NCBI GenBank assembly: GCA_021397845.1
Contig: CM038052.1
Location: 35,138,449 to 35,202,448 of the forward strand
DNA length: 64,000 bases
Direction of reading: 5' to 3'
Origin: Areca catechu
Lineage: Eukaryota > Streptophyta > Magnoliopsida > Arecales > Arecaceae
The position numbers and the translations under genes are program-made. How positions within the stretch are numbered: the first letter of the stretch is position 1; the number at the start of each line of letters is the position of its first letter. Below, one piece after another: positions 38,890-50,827 of this stretch. The notes under the pieces were generated by a model. It was not told the origin of the DNA. It saw only the letters and a program-made list of their open reading frames with translations, and did not search any database.

Positions 38890-41440
38890 GATCCAGAAGT
38901 TGATGCTGAAATACCACCAGACTTGATGGCCTTCATAGTGGCTTCTATCATCGTCCCCATCTCAACCATTGTTCGCTCGATGGCCTCCCTCACCGAGCTC
39001 CACCGAGCTGACATCATGGCGGTCATGGCCACCTAGGACACTTGAGACAGAGCCAAGCCAACTTCGAGTTCAGCAAGTTCTACTGGGGTGGCTTCTATGG
39101 GTGGGTCTGCCTCACCCGCATCTTTCTTTAGACCCGTCTAGGATGACATCGTGCAAGTTTGAGAGGTGGAAGAGCTGTGCCATCTTCTTCTTGCATTCTT
39201 TAAAGCCTTTGAAGAATGTGTCGTAGATGGCCTCCCTTACTTCATCCTCAAACTCCATCGAGGCCTTGTACCACATGATGGACTTGATCGCTTTCCTCTT
39301 TGTGGCCTCCATCACCACCGTAGTAACAGTAGCCTTCTTCTCGGCCGCCATGACTTGCTCCTTCGCCAGATTCAGCCACACTTGGAGGCCCTACAGTTGC
39401 CCCTCTAGGCGGAGGGATGTAAAGGTGGACCTGGCGAGGTTCTCCTTCAGGTGGGTGATATACTTCCCCTTCTCCATGATCATGGCCTCGCGGTCGTCTA
39501 CACGCAGCTCAAGGACAGCAACGAAGTTCCAAGTTTGCCTAAGCTCGATCTTCAATTCCTTCACTTGAGCCTCCAAGGCTGGCAATTGCTCTGTAAGGAC
39601 CTTAGCTTTAGCTTCAATGGTGTCAGCCCCATCGCGGGACTTCATGTCCCACTGGAATAGCACCTGGCATGCATCCTTGACCGGGAACGCATCTTGGATG
39701 ACCTAAGGCAGAAACCAAGGAGAAGCCATGAGCCCAGCAAAAAAATGGAGAGAAGAAAAGAAGGGAAGGCTTACTGTGAGAAACTGAGGGAAGATTCCAG
39801 TAATGGTGTCCCCAGTGAGTGACCAGCCCTCTCCCGACATTCCCGAGGTTGCAGGATGAACCCCAGTAACCTCTCGACCAAGCCCGCATTGAGGGTAACC
39901 GATGCCTGAGGCGGCACCAGCATGGACACCCTGGCCACCCTAGGGGTCGAGGCTACGGATGAAGAAGGACCCACTGGCAACAGGTCCACTAGACGAGACT
40001 CTACCGCTGCAGCGACCACAGGTAGAGCTGGATTGCCCTCCAGCTCTGGCATGGTGGTCACTTCAAGGGATGGTGGGACCTTAATGATCTCAGGAGCCTC
40101 TGGAGGGGCCTGAGGTGTCCCCTCTCTTGGCTCATCACTCCTGCTTGATCTCGGGGCTATGCCCCCGGTCACCTCTGTAACTGGCATTAGGGAGTCCTGG
40201 GCCCTCTCTTCTCAGGGCAAGCTGATGGCTCCCCGTGAGGCCTTTGCTCCGGCTCCCTGCAGGGCCTCTTCATCGGCTGCTCCCGGGACCTCGTCGATGA
40301 TGACCACTTGTGGGTCATCTTCTTGATTTTATCAATGGAGAATTTCATATCTGCATCAACAAGAAGGATTCGGTTAGTCTCCAAAAATTATCGAAGGATG
40401 CAGATTTCAAATATTACCTAAGGACCAGATTAGACTAATAACGACATCGAACATGTTCTACTTGGATAGGTGGTCCCACCCACGTGGAACCCTTGAGGTG
40501 ACAAGTTGATCGTACACCTCCTGATCAGCAGGCTCCACCATGGCATTCTGATTAGAAGACTGGTTGGGGTCTCACCAAACCTAGTTGATCCTCTCGACCG
40601 AGGTAAAGAGAAACCAGCTCTTCCATCCCTTGATAGAAGTGGGCAGGTTGAACCTAAGCATCCCAGGATGGGGTGCTACAAACAACCACCCCCTATCTGT
40701 GGGGTGGCATTTCAAAGTGAAGAGGGTCCTAAAAAGAAAAAATTGGGCAACTATACCATGAAAGTGGCATAGTATTATGAAAAAAGAGATGACCCTAAAG
40801 GTGTTCGGGATAAGCTGGGTCAGAACTAATCTATAGTGGTCCAGGAAAGATAGAATAAAAGGATGAAGAGAGAGCTAGAAGCCGGCAAGAAAAAAGTCTT
40901 CATACAGGGTGACTCGGCCCAGCCCACCTGAGGTAACCCGCTCCCCCGGGTCCGGAGCTGTGATCTACATGAAATCCAGGATCTCGTAAGTGCTCCGAAG
41001 ATGGAGGGCATCCATCCTGGTCATTGTCGAAGCGATCCCAGACGGACCGGCCATATCTTGGCTTGAAGATGGAGGGGGAGATAAATACAAGGTATTGGGA
41101 TCCACTGTCTAGCGGGGACCTGGGGGACTCTGAAAGGAACATCCTCCTCGCTATCCAAGGAAGGAGGCCTCACTCGGGATGGCTCTACCATGCTAGGGTG
41201 GACCAGGGGACGCTCCGGGGATGGCACCCGCCTCTGGAAGAACTCATGAAGGAGGAAGGAACAAGGGGGAGAAGGAAAACCTAAGCGCAAGGGACTAACC
41301 TGCAAGAGATTTTGGGTCAAGAGTTCCAAGAATGGGTGAGGAGCTCCCCTCTTTCTTCTCTGTTCCTCCTTCGCTCGAAGATCTTTGAAAAGGCATGAAG
41401 GGATGAGCCACTTATTTGAAAGAGATGGCAAAACCCCCTT
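38890..41440 (-). pseudogene. Tat1 antisense gene (Transposase_28 / 'putative gypsy type transposon' protein)
   Basis: A degraded gene on the strand opposite to Tat1. Its N-terminal half (about 41430-40550) reads SLHPFILSFLDHYRLVLTQL, then PNTFRV and STPSWDA-type sequence and LPTSIKGWKSWFLF, the pattern of the Transposase_28 domain found beside plant gypsy elements. A Pro/Glu-rich middle follows (open frame 39771-40187). The C-terminal part is a coiled coil: 39391-39663 with EAKAKVLTEQLPALEAQVKE, then 39112-39381 with YKASMEFEDEVREAIYDTFF and GFKECKKKMAQL, an ending typical of these proteins. Extra antisense ORFs are known in Tat elements such as maize Grande. The product's role is unknown. 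Confidence 0.7.
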
Positions 41441-41753
41441 TCAAGCTAAACAGGCCAATCAATGCGGCCCCCACTCTGCCAACCAACGGGATTCGGACGC
41501 GTGTCAATCTCAGTTGTCCAGGATGTTTCGACTCACGAAACATCACTCTAGGAGACGTAAAGATGTCACTTTGGGTCACCACTCCCACTGACATGGTGCC
41601 CCTCGATTAGCATAGGCACAATCTGCAAATCATTAGAGGCCATGGTATTTACTGACGTGAGTGTGGCAGCCTTCCATGTCAGCGATGTCATTACTCCATT
41701 CACCCCAAACCCGAAAAGTCATGATGCGCCCTGAGCTCGGTAGTGGGGGCATC
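41441..41753 (+). other. Tat1 interior before the 3' LTR, with polypurine tract
   Basis: Short spacer upstream of the LTR. It could carry the promoter of the antisense gene. It ends in TAGTGGGGGCATC (41741-41753), a purine-rich tract against the LTR start; the Tat2 counterpart on the minus strand reads GAGGGTATC. Confidence 0.5.
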
Positions 41754-42805
41754 TGATGTGGCTAAGCACTGACGTGGCACCTGGGCAGCCAATGTGGCAC
41801 ACGAATCTAACATGGTAGACTGTTGACATGGCACATGCAAACCAAGCTCTTGCCCGAGTAGAGCTCCTGGCAGAATAGAGCCCCATGCCCACCTGAACCT
41901 TGGCTGGAATTGGCCCCTGCATGCTGGGAGAGGAAGAAAATGCTAGAGGATGCAACTATCCCAAACAAGTATGCATGCCATGTTTGGCCCCTATGAAGCC
42001 AGACGGTGACTAGAGAGGGCAAGGTCACTATCCATGCCGAATTTGCCGTGACATGCCATGGGGGAAGAATGGTGCCATGCCTACCTTGCACCCCCCACAG
42101 TGGCATGCACTGTCGGAGTCGCGCAGCACACCGTCCCTCTCCCTCGCAGAAGATTCTATTGGGACTCCGAGCCCCACGGGACCTACACCCTTCACAAGGA
42201 AGCAAATCTTGCAACACACTGCCTGCACTCGTTGCAAAAGGAGCCCAGCCAAGACTCCAGTTCCTGTCTTGCGAGGTCCTGCTGGGCCTGCACCCTTTTC
42301 CAAGAGGAAATGCCATAGCATGCTGCCTGCACCCGCTACAGAGAAGGCCCTACTGAGACTCTAGTTTCTGTATCATGGGGTCATGCTAGGCCTGCACCCC
42401 TCCTAAAAAGGGATACGCAACCAGAATGCATCATCTATTCCATAAGCATTGACTACCATATATATCGGTAAGAGGGATCGCCAGTGAAGGTAAACAAGAA
42501 AAGGAAGGCAAACCCCATAGAAAGTGGTGGTAAGAAATCCTAGAAATGTTATCTTCTTTTTTGAAAAGTCCTCTTCATGGTGGTCACCGAGGCCTCTATG
42601 ACTGAGGATTTGTTGCCCTCGATCACCCTACTAACTTGACCGTCAGAGTGTTCCCATCATGATCCTAGCCCGGATCTTTCCTTTTTTGCAGGATCGTCCG
42701 GCAACTTGGAGTGTGCACCGACGAGGCATTTGATGGCATACGGAGAGACCTGCATGGCCTCAAGACCCGCCAAGCTACAGGTCGAAGGTGGTCGTGGCGG
42801 CAACA
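41754..42805 (+). repeat. Tat1 3' LTR
   Basis: About 1.05 kb, from TGATGTGGCTAAGCACTGAC to GTGGCGGCAACA. Both ends resemble the Tat2 LTR (TGATATGGCACATTCACTGA ... TTGGCGGCAACA), which defines the limits. A tandem repeat occupies 42151-42430. The LTR is followed by ATCAT; the matching left duplication is outside the window. Confidence 0.7.
42151..42430 (+). repeat. Tandem repeat in Tat1 LTR
   Basis: About two and a half copies of a unit near 118 bp, marked by GGGCCTGCACCC and CCTGCACCCG and by GAGACTC/GACTCC words. Confidence 0.6.
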
Positions 42806-42905
42806 ATCATAATAAAAATAATATTTATTTGACAACAAATTTAATATTTCATGCAAGAATTAAGTATATTAAATTTTATTATTATTTTATAAAAAAATTG
42901 TAGAT

Positions 42906-43125
42906 GAAGAAGTTAATTGGCTTTCAATTCCTATAAAAGATCAGCTAGTAAATATTTATTTAAAGGATTGATGGTCAAGCAGCTTGAAGCTTAGCGCGAC
43001 AAGCTCAATTGGCTTTCCATTTCTACCGAAGATTTGCTGGCAAATATTTTTTTAAAGGACTGATAAAAAAAAAAAAGACTGATTGTCAAGCAGTTTGAAG
43101 CTTTCCGCGACAAGCTGAGCATTAT
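42906..43125 (+). repeat. Imperfect ~92-bp tandem duplication
   Basis: Two copies with shared words AATTGGCTTTC, GTCAAGCAG.TTGAAGCTT and GCGACAAGCT, next to the end of the Tat1 LTR. Confidence 0.6.
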
Positions 43126-43443
43126 TAGCTTTGGGTTTGCAACGAGAGACCGTATCGTGCCATCACAAGCTCCCGAACACCAATTTATTTCTTTTTTTTT
43201 TTTTTTTTTTTTTTCTTTTCTTATTTTGTTTTTAAGTAAAAAAAAAATAAAGGATAAATTCTGGTGTAGCTATTAAAAAAAATAAATGGATAAATCCTGG
43301 TATAGCTATTCTACAGGCCTCCATCCCGTCCGGTAATATTTAATTCAAGATGCTTAGAACGGAGATAAAATGGATGATCCTGATCTTTTACTTACACAAT
43401 GCTTAGAACTTACACAATGCTTAGAACAGAGATAAAAAAGGAA

Positions 43444-43730
43444 GATCCTGATCTCACATTTACACCAACTATCATGGGTCTTGATCTCTTATTTACACCA
43501 ACTGTCGTGGGTCTTGATCTCTTATTTATATCAACTGTCACGGGTCCTGATCTCTTATTTCTCATTTACATCAACTGTCGCGAGTCCTGATCTCTTATTT
43601 ACATCAACTGCCGCAGGTTCCTCTTGATCTCTTATCTCTCATTTACACTAATTGTCATATGTCCTGATCTCTTATTTGTATCAATTATCGTGCATCCTGA
43701 TCTTTTATTTAGATCAACTATCATGGATTA
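43444..43730 (+). repeat. 33-bp tandem repeat
   Basis: About eight copies of a unit containing CTGATCTCTTATTTACA and CAACTGTCGTGGG; copies vary in length by a few bases. Confidence 0.75.
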
Positions 43731-45009
43731 TAGAAAAATTTTTAAATTTAATCAAATTATCTATTTATAAAATTATATCTTAAATTTTTAATCGATCGGT
43801 AATGAGATAAGATTTCTATCAACTAATTGGGCTACCATTTTAATGGTAATTTTTTTGTTTTGCTCCTTCATGCTTGTTCTTTTTAGTTAAGTTGAGTCCA
43901 AAGGCTTGACCGGTAGATTTTTATTTTTAAGTGGGAAGCGTGTACGATTTTTTATCAAGCAACGGAGGGAGCACCGTGAAGTTTTTTGGGATTTTTTTAA
44001 TTTTTTTTTTTGAGGTGTTCTGTATTTTATTTTTGGTCAAGAGTGAGGTGATCCAGAGAATTTTTTCCTATACTATATTTTTTTTCGATATTGTTTTAAA
44101 ATTTTTTTTGATCTACGCTTATCTTAGATTTGGGTCATGTTTGATCTACCCTAAAATCATGCCAATATACATTTCTTTTCTTTTTTTTTTTTTTTTTTTC
44201 TTTTTTTTTTTTTATTTGGCCTCGGATCATATGAAGGTTTAAGCTGGTCGTCAAAAAAACTAAGATTTATATATACCGTATATCAAATATTTTTTTTTAA
44301 TTAAAATTAAAAAATTATCTGAAAATGATCACGCCCGGATCTAACATCTTCCCCCTTCTTGCTTTATCAAAAAAACAAGAACTAAGGTTTGGGAGTCATA
44401 TTTGTCGGCTGGTATTTGGCGAGGGAATAAAACCTAAACCTTTTCCACTTCTCGAAGTACGCTTGTCAGCACATTGGAGGTCTGAGGTGACTCGTGCTTG
44501 TCTAAGTCTGCGTCAAAGTCGCTTTAAACCGTCAAAGATATTAAATAAACTCTACTCCCTTGCGGACTTGCCTGCCTGTTTTTTTTTTTTTTTTTTTTCC
44601 TGATAAAAATAAAAATTTATTTTATATCATTCTCCTGGATTACATAAAAAAAAAAAATGATGAGGTTCATTCAAATCAGTATTTCAGCCAACGAAGAATT
44701 TGTATTTCATGCTCCTCCATAAAATAGATCTATTCTAATTTTTATTATTCTAGAAATATATGGTAAAAAAAACAAAAAAAGGTTAAACTTCTTTTCATTT
44801 TGATTGATCGATCCATCGACCGCTACCTTCTTTCTCCATCACTAGGATTTTAGGTAACATTGTTGTTTCATCTTGAAATCGAAGGACTCCGTCTCTGTAT
44901 TTCCATCATCTTTGAGCATTGAATCTTCCAACCAGAGTTGCATGGTTTCTGATTTTTTCTTTCGGACTTTCGATTTCCCTCCTCTTCTCTTCCTCTCTCT
45001 TTAAACGTC

Positions 45010-45115
45010 TCTCTCTGTATTTCCTTGTTGGATCTAGCTCTCAGAAGAAGAGCAGCCGCTTATACTAGTGGCAGCCCTTGCCTTGACGGTGGATTGGACT
45101 CAGAAGCAGTATCAG
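45010..45115 (+). other. Possible non-coding first exon
   Basis: CT-rich leader (CTCTCTCTGTATTTCC) leading to TATCAG followed by GTAGAG, a possible splice donor. If Tat2 is removed, the Harbinger Myb-like gene begins about 1.7 kb downstream after an acceptor. The link is speculation. Confidence 0.25.
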
Positions 45116-45809
45116 GTAGAGTGTTACCCATCAAAGCTCTTATAAATGATATTTTGTTTTATATATACAATTGTTACTGCACATTCTTTCATGCCTTGCT
45201 CTTAGCCATTCTCCTCGGAACATTGTATTATTTAAACTTGAGTTGTTCGAACTCTGTATTTTCACCCAAAAGCTTGGAAAGGCTTCGGAGATCACATGAT
45301 TTGAGCTTTTTTTCTTCTATTTCTAGGCTCAGAGGTGTGGATATGAAGTAAATACCATAAGTCGGCCTTGCTTTCTTCCTTTATATGTATTTGCTTGCCA
45401 AGGTTCAATAGAGAAGACTATCTCAGCTTGGAAATGACCGATTGATTTTAATTAGGGAAAACCTAACCTTTTTTGGATAATCACCATTATATACATTCCA
45501 TAGATCCACCTGTTCTTCCTTCTTTAGATAGAGGATTACTTTTAGCCTATCAAAAGTTGTTTGATATGGATTAGTTCTAAGTGTGTTCATTTGTGCATAT
45601 TATTTTTTGATATCCGATATATCTTAGACATATATACCTGGCCTGATGACAGAGCATGTTTGTTCTTACTACCAAAATCAACTGTAATCTTGTAAATTGA
45701 CAATCTATCTTAGGTTGTGATGGGAATTAAAATAGCTATCCAATCATCATATGTAATGATAAGTTTAGATTAAATACTTTGAATATGTTAATTTTTTAAA
45801 TTTTTATTT

Positions 45810-45814
45810 GGGTA
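45810..45814 (+). repeat. Left target site duplication of Tat2 (GGGTA)
   Basis: GGGTA immediately before TGTTGCCGCC; perfect partner at 60223-60227. Confidence 0.9.
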
Positions 45815-48209
45815 TGTTGCCGCCAAGATCACCATGGCCTATAACTGGCATGTCGGGTTCCCACTGGGCGCTTGGTCCTCTACTCCAATGTGCTCTTTGA
45901 TCGGTTGCCCTACAAAATAGAGGAGATCCGAGCTGGGAATTTCGGCAGGGACACTCCGATGGTCAAGTCAATAGGATGATCTAGGAGAACAGAACCTCTT
46001 CAACAGAGAGCTTGGGGACTCTCCGCGTGTAGAGGGTGAAAGATAGAACTAAAAATTTAAAGATAAAGGCGGGCTAGGATCAAAGAGCTTGGGAGGTTTC
46101 GCTGGCTGGTTCCTAGCCCGTTAGCTCTCTGTCTCTCTTATCGATTGCCTCCTTCCCCTCTGGGGACTCTTTATTCTGTTTTATATGAGAATGATGGCCC
46201 AGACCAGATCTGGGGCTTCCCTGAGATGTCCTTTTCTTGGTGCCCCCTTTGGAGGGGGGCTTTCTGTTGTCTGCCTTGCTCCTCCCATTGGACGGGTCCT
46301 TTGACAGAGATCCTTCCATTGAGGGTATTCGCTGGCACGGCACAAACCTTGTCCCCTTGGTGGTAAAGCTCCCTATGGGAGGAGCGGGCACTATGCCGCT
46401 AAGCCCCGAACCACGGTGGAACGTTTCTATTCCTGGAGGGACCGTCGGAGCATCGCAGGATATATGGCCTTAGTGGAATACTCCTCTTGAGGGAGGTTTA
46501 GGTTTTGTGTCACGAGGGTTGAGACCCCCGGTTGCACGATCGTCGACGTGGCAGTATGCTATAGGACCCGGGGCCTAAAGGAGCACACCTTGTACAGAGA
46601 ATGCGAGTGGCATGTTGCAAAGCTTGAATTAATGGCAGGGCATGCATCTCCTCCTAAAGGCTGCAGGTGGATGGGGACCCCCTCGCCGTAGTTTGAATTT
46701 CTGTTGATCCTTCCCTCCTTTGCCGCTGGCAGGAATTCTGTCCTCTGCAAGGCAAGAAAGGGGCTCGCTTCGGGAGCCCCGTCCCTGCAAGCATGAGTAC
46801 AACCTCGACCGAGAGCTGTCCTCAGACGGGTGGCTTGCCCTATGAGCACGACCTCGACTGGGAACTAACCTCAGCAGGAGGGCTCGTCATGGTAGCATGA
46901 GCATGACTCCGGCCGGGAGCTGGCCTCAGACGGAGGGCTCGCCCTATGAGCATGACCATGGCTGGAAGCTGACGAGACAGAAGGGCTCGTCTTGGCAATA
47001 TGAGCACGATCTCGGCCGGGAGTTGGCCATAAACAGAGGACTCGCCCTATGAGCACAACCCCGGTTGGGAGTTGACCTTGAAAGGAAGGCTCACCTTGGT
47101 AGCATGAGCACGACCCCGGCCAGGAGCTAGCCTCAGGCGGAGGGCTTGTCCTATTTGCATGACCCTAGCTGGGAGCTGACCTCAACAGGAGGGCTCGCCT
47201 TGGCAGCATGAGCACGATCCCGGCCGGGAGCTGGCCTCAAACGGAGGACTCGCCCTGGCAGCATGAGCACAACCCTAGCCGGGAGCTGACCTCGGCAGGA
47301 GGGGTCGCCTTAGCAGCATGAGCACGACCCCGGCCGAGAGCTAGCCTCAGATGAAGGGTTCACCGTGGTAGCATGAGCACGACCCTGGCTAGGAGCTAAC
47401 CTTAGCATGAGGGCTTGCCTTGGCAGCATGAGCACGACCCTGGTCATGAGCTGGCCTCTTATGGAGGGCTCACCTTATGAGCACGATCTCGGCTGGGAGC
47501 TGACCTCGACAGGAGGGCTCGCCTTGGCAGCATGAGCATGACCCTAGCCAGGAGCTGGCCTCAGATGGAGGGCTCACGCTGGCATCATGAGCACGACCCC
47601 TGCTGGGAGTTGACCTTGGCAGGAAGGATTGCCTTGGTAGCATGAGCACGACCCCGGCTAGAAGCTAGCCTCAAACGGAGGGCTCGCCCTGGCAGCATGA
47701 GCACGACCCCGGCCGGGAGCTAGCCTCAAATGGAGGGCTCGCCTTGGTTGCATAAGCACGACCCTGGCTGGGAGCTGACCTCGGCAAGAGGGCTCGCCTT
47801 AGTAGCATGAGCACGACCCCGGCCGGGAGTTGGCCTCAAACAGAGGGCTTGCCCTGGTAGCATGAGCATGACCCTGGCTAGGAGCTGACCTTGGTAGGAG
47901 GGCTTGTCCTGGCAGCATGAGCACGACCTTGGTCGTGAGCTGGACTCTGACGGAGGGCTCACACTCTAAGCACGACTTCGACTGGGAGCTGACCTCAGTA
48001 GGAGGGTTCGTCTTGGCAGCATGAGCATGACTTCGGTCGGGAGCTGGCCTCAAATGGAGAGCTCACCCTATGAGCACAACCTTGGCTGGGAGCTGATCTC
48101 AACTGGAGGGCTCACCTTGGCTCTTTGTTTGGCCACCGTGTCCAGGTGGAGGATCTCTTATCAGAGCGACCGATAGCAGGGGCTCCACGTCAGTGAATGT
48201 GCCATATCA
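45815..48209 (-). repeat. Tat2 3' LTR
   Basis: 2395 bp. On the minus strand it starts TGATATGGCACATT at 48209 and ends GGCGGCAACA at 45815. About 1.3 kb is a minisatellite. It is longer than the 5' LTR (2109 bp), mainly through extra repeat copies. The TATA-like site corresponding to the 5' LTR reads CATATAAAA here (about 46178-46186). Confidence 0.88.
46790..48125 (-). repeat. 49-55-bp minisatellite in Tat2 3' LTR
   Basis: Units of 55 bp, or 49 bp when GGCAGC is missing, built on GAGCACGACCCCGGC, GGGAGCTG and GGAGGGCTCGCC. Two subtypes alternate (CTGACCTCGGCAGG and CTGGCCTCAGACGG), giving a dimer of about 105-110 bp. Matches the array at 59085-60135. Confidence 0.88.
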
Positions 48210-48555
48210 GATACCCTCAACTCTCGAGCCCAGAGAACAAAGTGATGCACAGGGTGAGGGGAGTAATGATCACGCTGACATGGAGGGTTGCACTTCCTAC
48301 ACCATCAATGCCTTATGCATCGATGCTCGAGAGATCATGCCTCCATATCAACAACACAATGCCATATTAGCCCTTTTCAAAAAGCAGCCATAAATGCTAT
48401 CATCGGGCTCGAAGGAATTGCCTTCGGATCGAAGCATCGCTTTCAACGGGTCCCGACATGTGGCATGCCCTGGCTAGTCCAGGTGAGATATGGTGCATGC
48501 CTTCAATAGGTTCGAGGCGATGCAGGCTTTGGGTCATTTGAAAGGGACTTGTCCT
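48210..48555 (-). other. Tat2 interior next to the 3' LTR
   Basis: No domain seen. On the minus strand the sequence against the LTR reads GAGAGTTGAGGGTATC, the likely polypurine tract. The other end is the insertion point of the solo LTR. Confidence 0.5.
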
Positions 48556-50827
48556 TGTTGGGAATTGTATCCCAAAGCCAATCATCTAAGCTGTAGATGG
48601 TTGTGCAACTCATGTATATGTATGAATTATTGAATTGAATAAAAAACTTATTCTGGTTGTTCATCACATGTCATCTTCCTAATTGAACTCTTGTGTGATG
48701 ATGTTCTTTGAGCTACCTTGTATGCGATGTAGAGAGGATACATCATGTAGTTCATAAACTGGTTCGCAACTAAAGGATACACTGTTCAGGACGATGGTAT
48801 ATTGAGAGTAGGTCATTGATGTCATATCTGTTGGTTGTCCTCTTAACCAAGTAGCATGGAGATGCTAGTATGACATCAGGTATTGTGTTTTGACACTTCA
48901 CTGAACATGACTCCATACGGGACTCTCTTTCTGTCGAAGAGGAGTCTTGCATTAGAATGTGGACATGAATTATTTCTCTGACTTGAGATCACTATGGCAG
49001 CTTGCAAGCAACTCACTGTGCTTAGGTGCCAAACTACCTAGATTTCTAATCTGATGATGGAAGGTTACTAGGTACAGTCAAGTACTTGTGTAGCGATCAT
49101 AGGATCGAGATAGGATTGATCTCTCTAAATGATTTGGATTGAATGCTTAGTATGTCTCAATTAAGAAAGACCTTGACTAGGGCATTCCTTGTAAAGGATT
49201 ACAAGGATTCTTTGTTTGAGACATATTGAGATGGATTGATTAGGGTTGGGTAGTTTAATCCTATGCCATCCAGAGCATCAGGAAGATCAAGAAATAAGTT
49301 CAGTGCTATTCCATATTCGATAGGTTCAGGTTGCTCTGCAATTTTTCAACCTATCAGGATACTGGATGTCATTACTAGATGATAACTTTGGCTGGTACTA
49401 GAAATGTTCTCGTGCTACCAGTTTAGTGTTTGAACCTGAGGGGTCACACACATTAGGGGCTTAAGTAACTAATCAGCAAATCGATTTGGACCTAATTATA
49501 ATTATTACAATTAAGAGATGACCTAATTAATTATGGATTAATTATTAATTAAATTACATCAGATTTAATTTAATTTTAATTAATTTAGATTATGTTGGGT
49601 CAACAGCCTTTTCGAAATAGGTTTGATTGGGTTTAAATTTGGCTTTTGATTTGAGTGTCAAATCAATTTGAAATTGGACCATGAGTCAGAGCCCAATTGG
49701 ACTGGGACTCTCTCTCCTCATGCCACATGGCACTCTCCCTCTCTCCTTCCACATGCCACATGAGATGATGGTTGCATGATGTAAGCATGAATGAAGAGGA
49801 ATGACATAAGCAAACTTAGTCTCCTCTCATTTATTACTTGGAACCTTCTTAAGTCTTGTGTTCACACTAGTCTCCTCCCATTTTTGACTTGGTAAACCCT
49901 TCATTAATTTATCATAATCACTAAGGGTGGTGACTTGGAATGGGAAATTGACCTCATTAATAGGAGTGGAGAAGAAGGAAGAAAGTCTTCCATGTGAAAA
50001 GGCTTAAGAAGGATTTCATGATAGTATGAAAGCATTAAAAGAGAGGATCTTCTTCTCCGCTTTAAATGTTTTCACACACACATGGTTTTATAGCATTATT
50101 GGATGATGGCCTATGTAAGGAGAGGGAGGAGGGTGGTCGACCAAGCATGAGTAATTGAGGGAGTGCTTGGGTGAGTGAAGAGAAGGGGAGAAGGGAATAT
50201 CATCCATATGGGTTTTTTGCTACCAAAGGTTCCCTCTCCCTCTCATTCATTCCCTCTCCTTCTCTTAGTCTTTCTTCCAAATATTGAGAGGTTATTTAGA
50301 TAAGAGGAAGGAGAGGAAAACAGGTCCTAGATCTTGCAAAGGCCAGTTTGCAAGATAGAAGCCAGAGGCCGGTCCAGCTATCGATCGGGACACCTTTTGA
50401 AGTAAGCCCGAGTTGCTGAAAGATGAGAGGGCTTCAAGGATCTAGCAGTCTAGTATCCTCTATGACTTAGCTACGATGAGACATGTGTGGATACCAGCAA
50501 AGGCAGTACGAGCGTGCTGCTAGCAGAACAGGAGTCCCTTCCACAGGTTCGAGCCATCCTTGGGATCGCGACTGAGAGCCTGGGATCTTGCTGCAGCCTT
50601 TGGTGAATGTCACTAAGGTATGTTTTTAATTATGTATGATATAATTATTATTGCATGATTTCATATTTATATTACTCCAGTTGCATCTAGATCCTGGTAG
50701 GGGCTTGTGTTAATTATATTAACATTTATAGATATAAATTATTTTATCGCCTTTCGTTGCTGCATGCATTTAGAAAAGTTTTAAAATGTATGTATCGCCC
50801 CTCATTGGTGGGAACGGTTTCCTTACA
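48556..50827 (+). mobile_element. Copia-like solo LTR inserted in Tat2
   Basis: 2272 bp starting TGTTGGGAATTG and ending TTTCCTTACA, with imperfect terminal inversion (TGTTGGGAA / TGTAAGGAA) of the kind seen in copia LTRs. No protein domain lies inside. Flanks are GTCCT (48551-48555) and ATCTT (50828-50832), equal at three of five positions with two transitions, a possible decayed duplication. Near the left end GAATTGAATAAAAAAC could serve polyadenylation. A solo LTR arises when two LTRs recombine and the interior is lost. The copia assignment is by end sequence only. Confidence 0.6.

Larger units (their letters stand above)
12214..42805 (+). mobile_element. Tat-type Ty3/gypsy element Tat1, split by two nested insertions
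   Basis: Plus-strand element present in three pieces: 12214-12695, 23655-25662 and 35119-42805. The gaps are filled by an Athila element and a CACTA transposon, each with target duplications. Order: gag, protease, RT, RNase H, a second archaeal-type RNase H (hallmark of the Tat lineage), integrase, tandem-repeat 3' UTR, antisense gene, 3' LTR. Piece junctions are collinear with the related Tat2 at 45815-60222, which reads straight across both insertion points. All frames are broken. The 5' LTR is not in the window: the left end abuts the LTR of the Athila-like derivative. Confidence 0.85.
42806..45809. other. AT-rich spacer with tandem repeats, left flank of Tat2
   Basis: About 3 kb without a recognisable gene. 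Contents: an imperfect ~92-bp duplication at 42906-43125, long T-runs (43192-43215, 44175-44215, 44580-44600), a 33-bp tandem repeat at 43444-43730, and a CT-rich 5'-UTR-like stretch at 44930-45115. Frames at 43931-44242, 44325-44603 and 45025-45351 show no domain. This is the DNA into which Tat2 inserted, continuous with 60228 onward. Confidence 0.5.

Noticed and set aside
41807..42364. Overlapping frames of 86-169 codons on both strands
   Set aside because: Inside the Tat1 LTR and its tandem repeat; no domain, frames on both strands.
44325..45351. Frames of 92 and 108 codons in the spacer
   Set aside because: No domain, no conserved neighbour, one ends in a poly-Phe run from a T-tract; not enough to call genes.
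46790..48125. Regular repeats that could suggest a CRISPR array
   Set aside because: Units are contiguous variants without unique spacers, lie in an LTR, are repeated in the partner LTR and the genome is eukaryotic.
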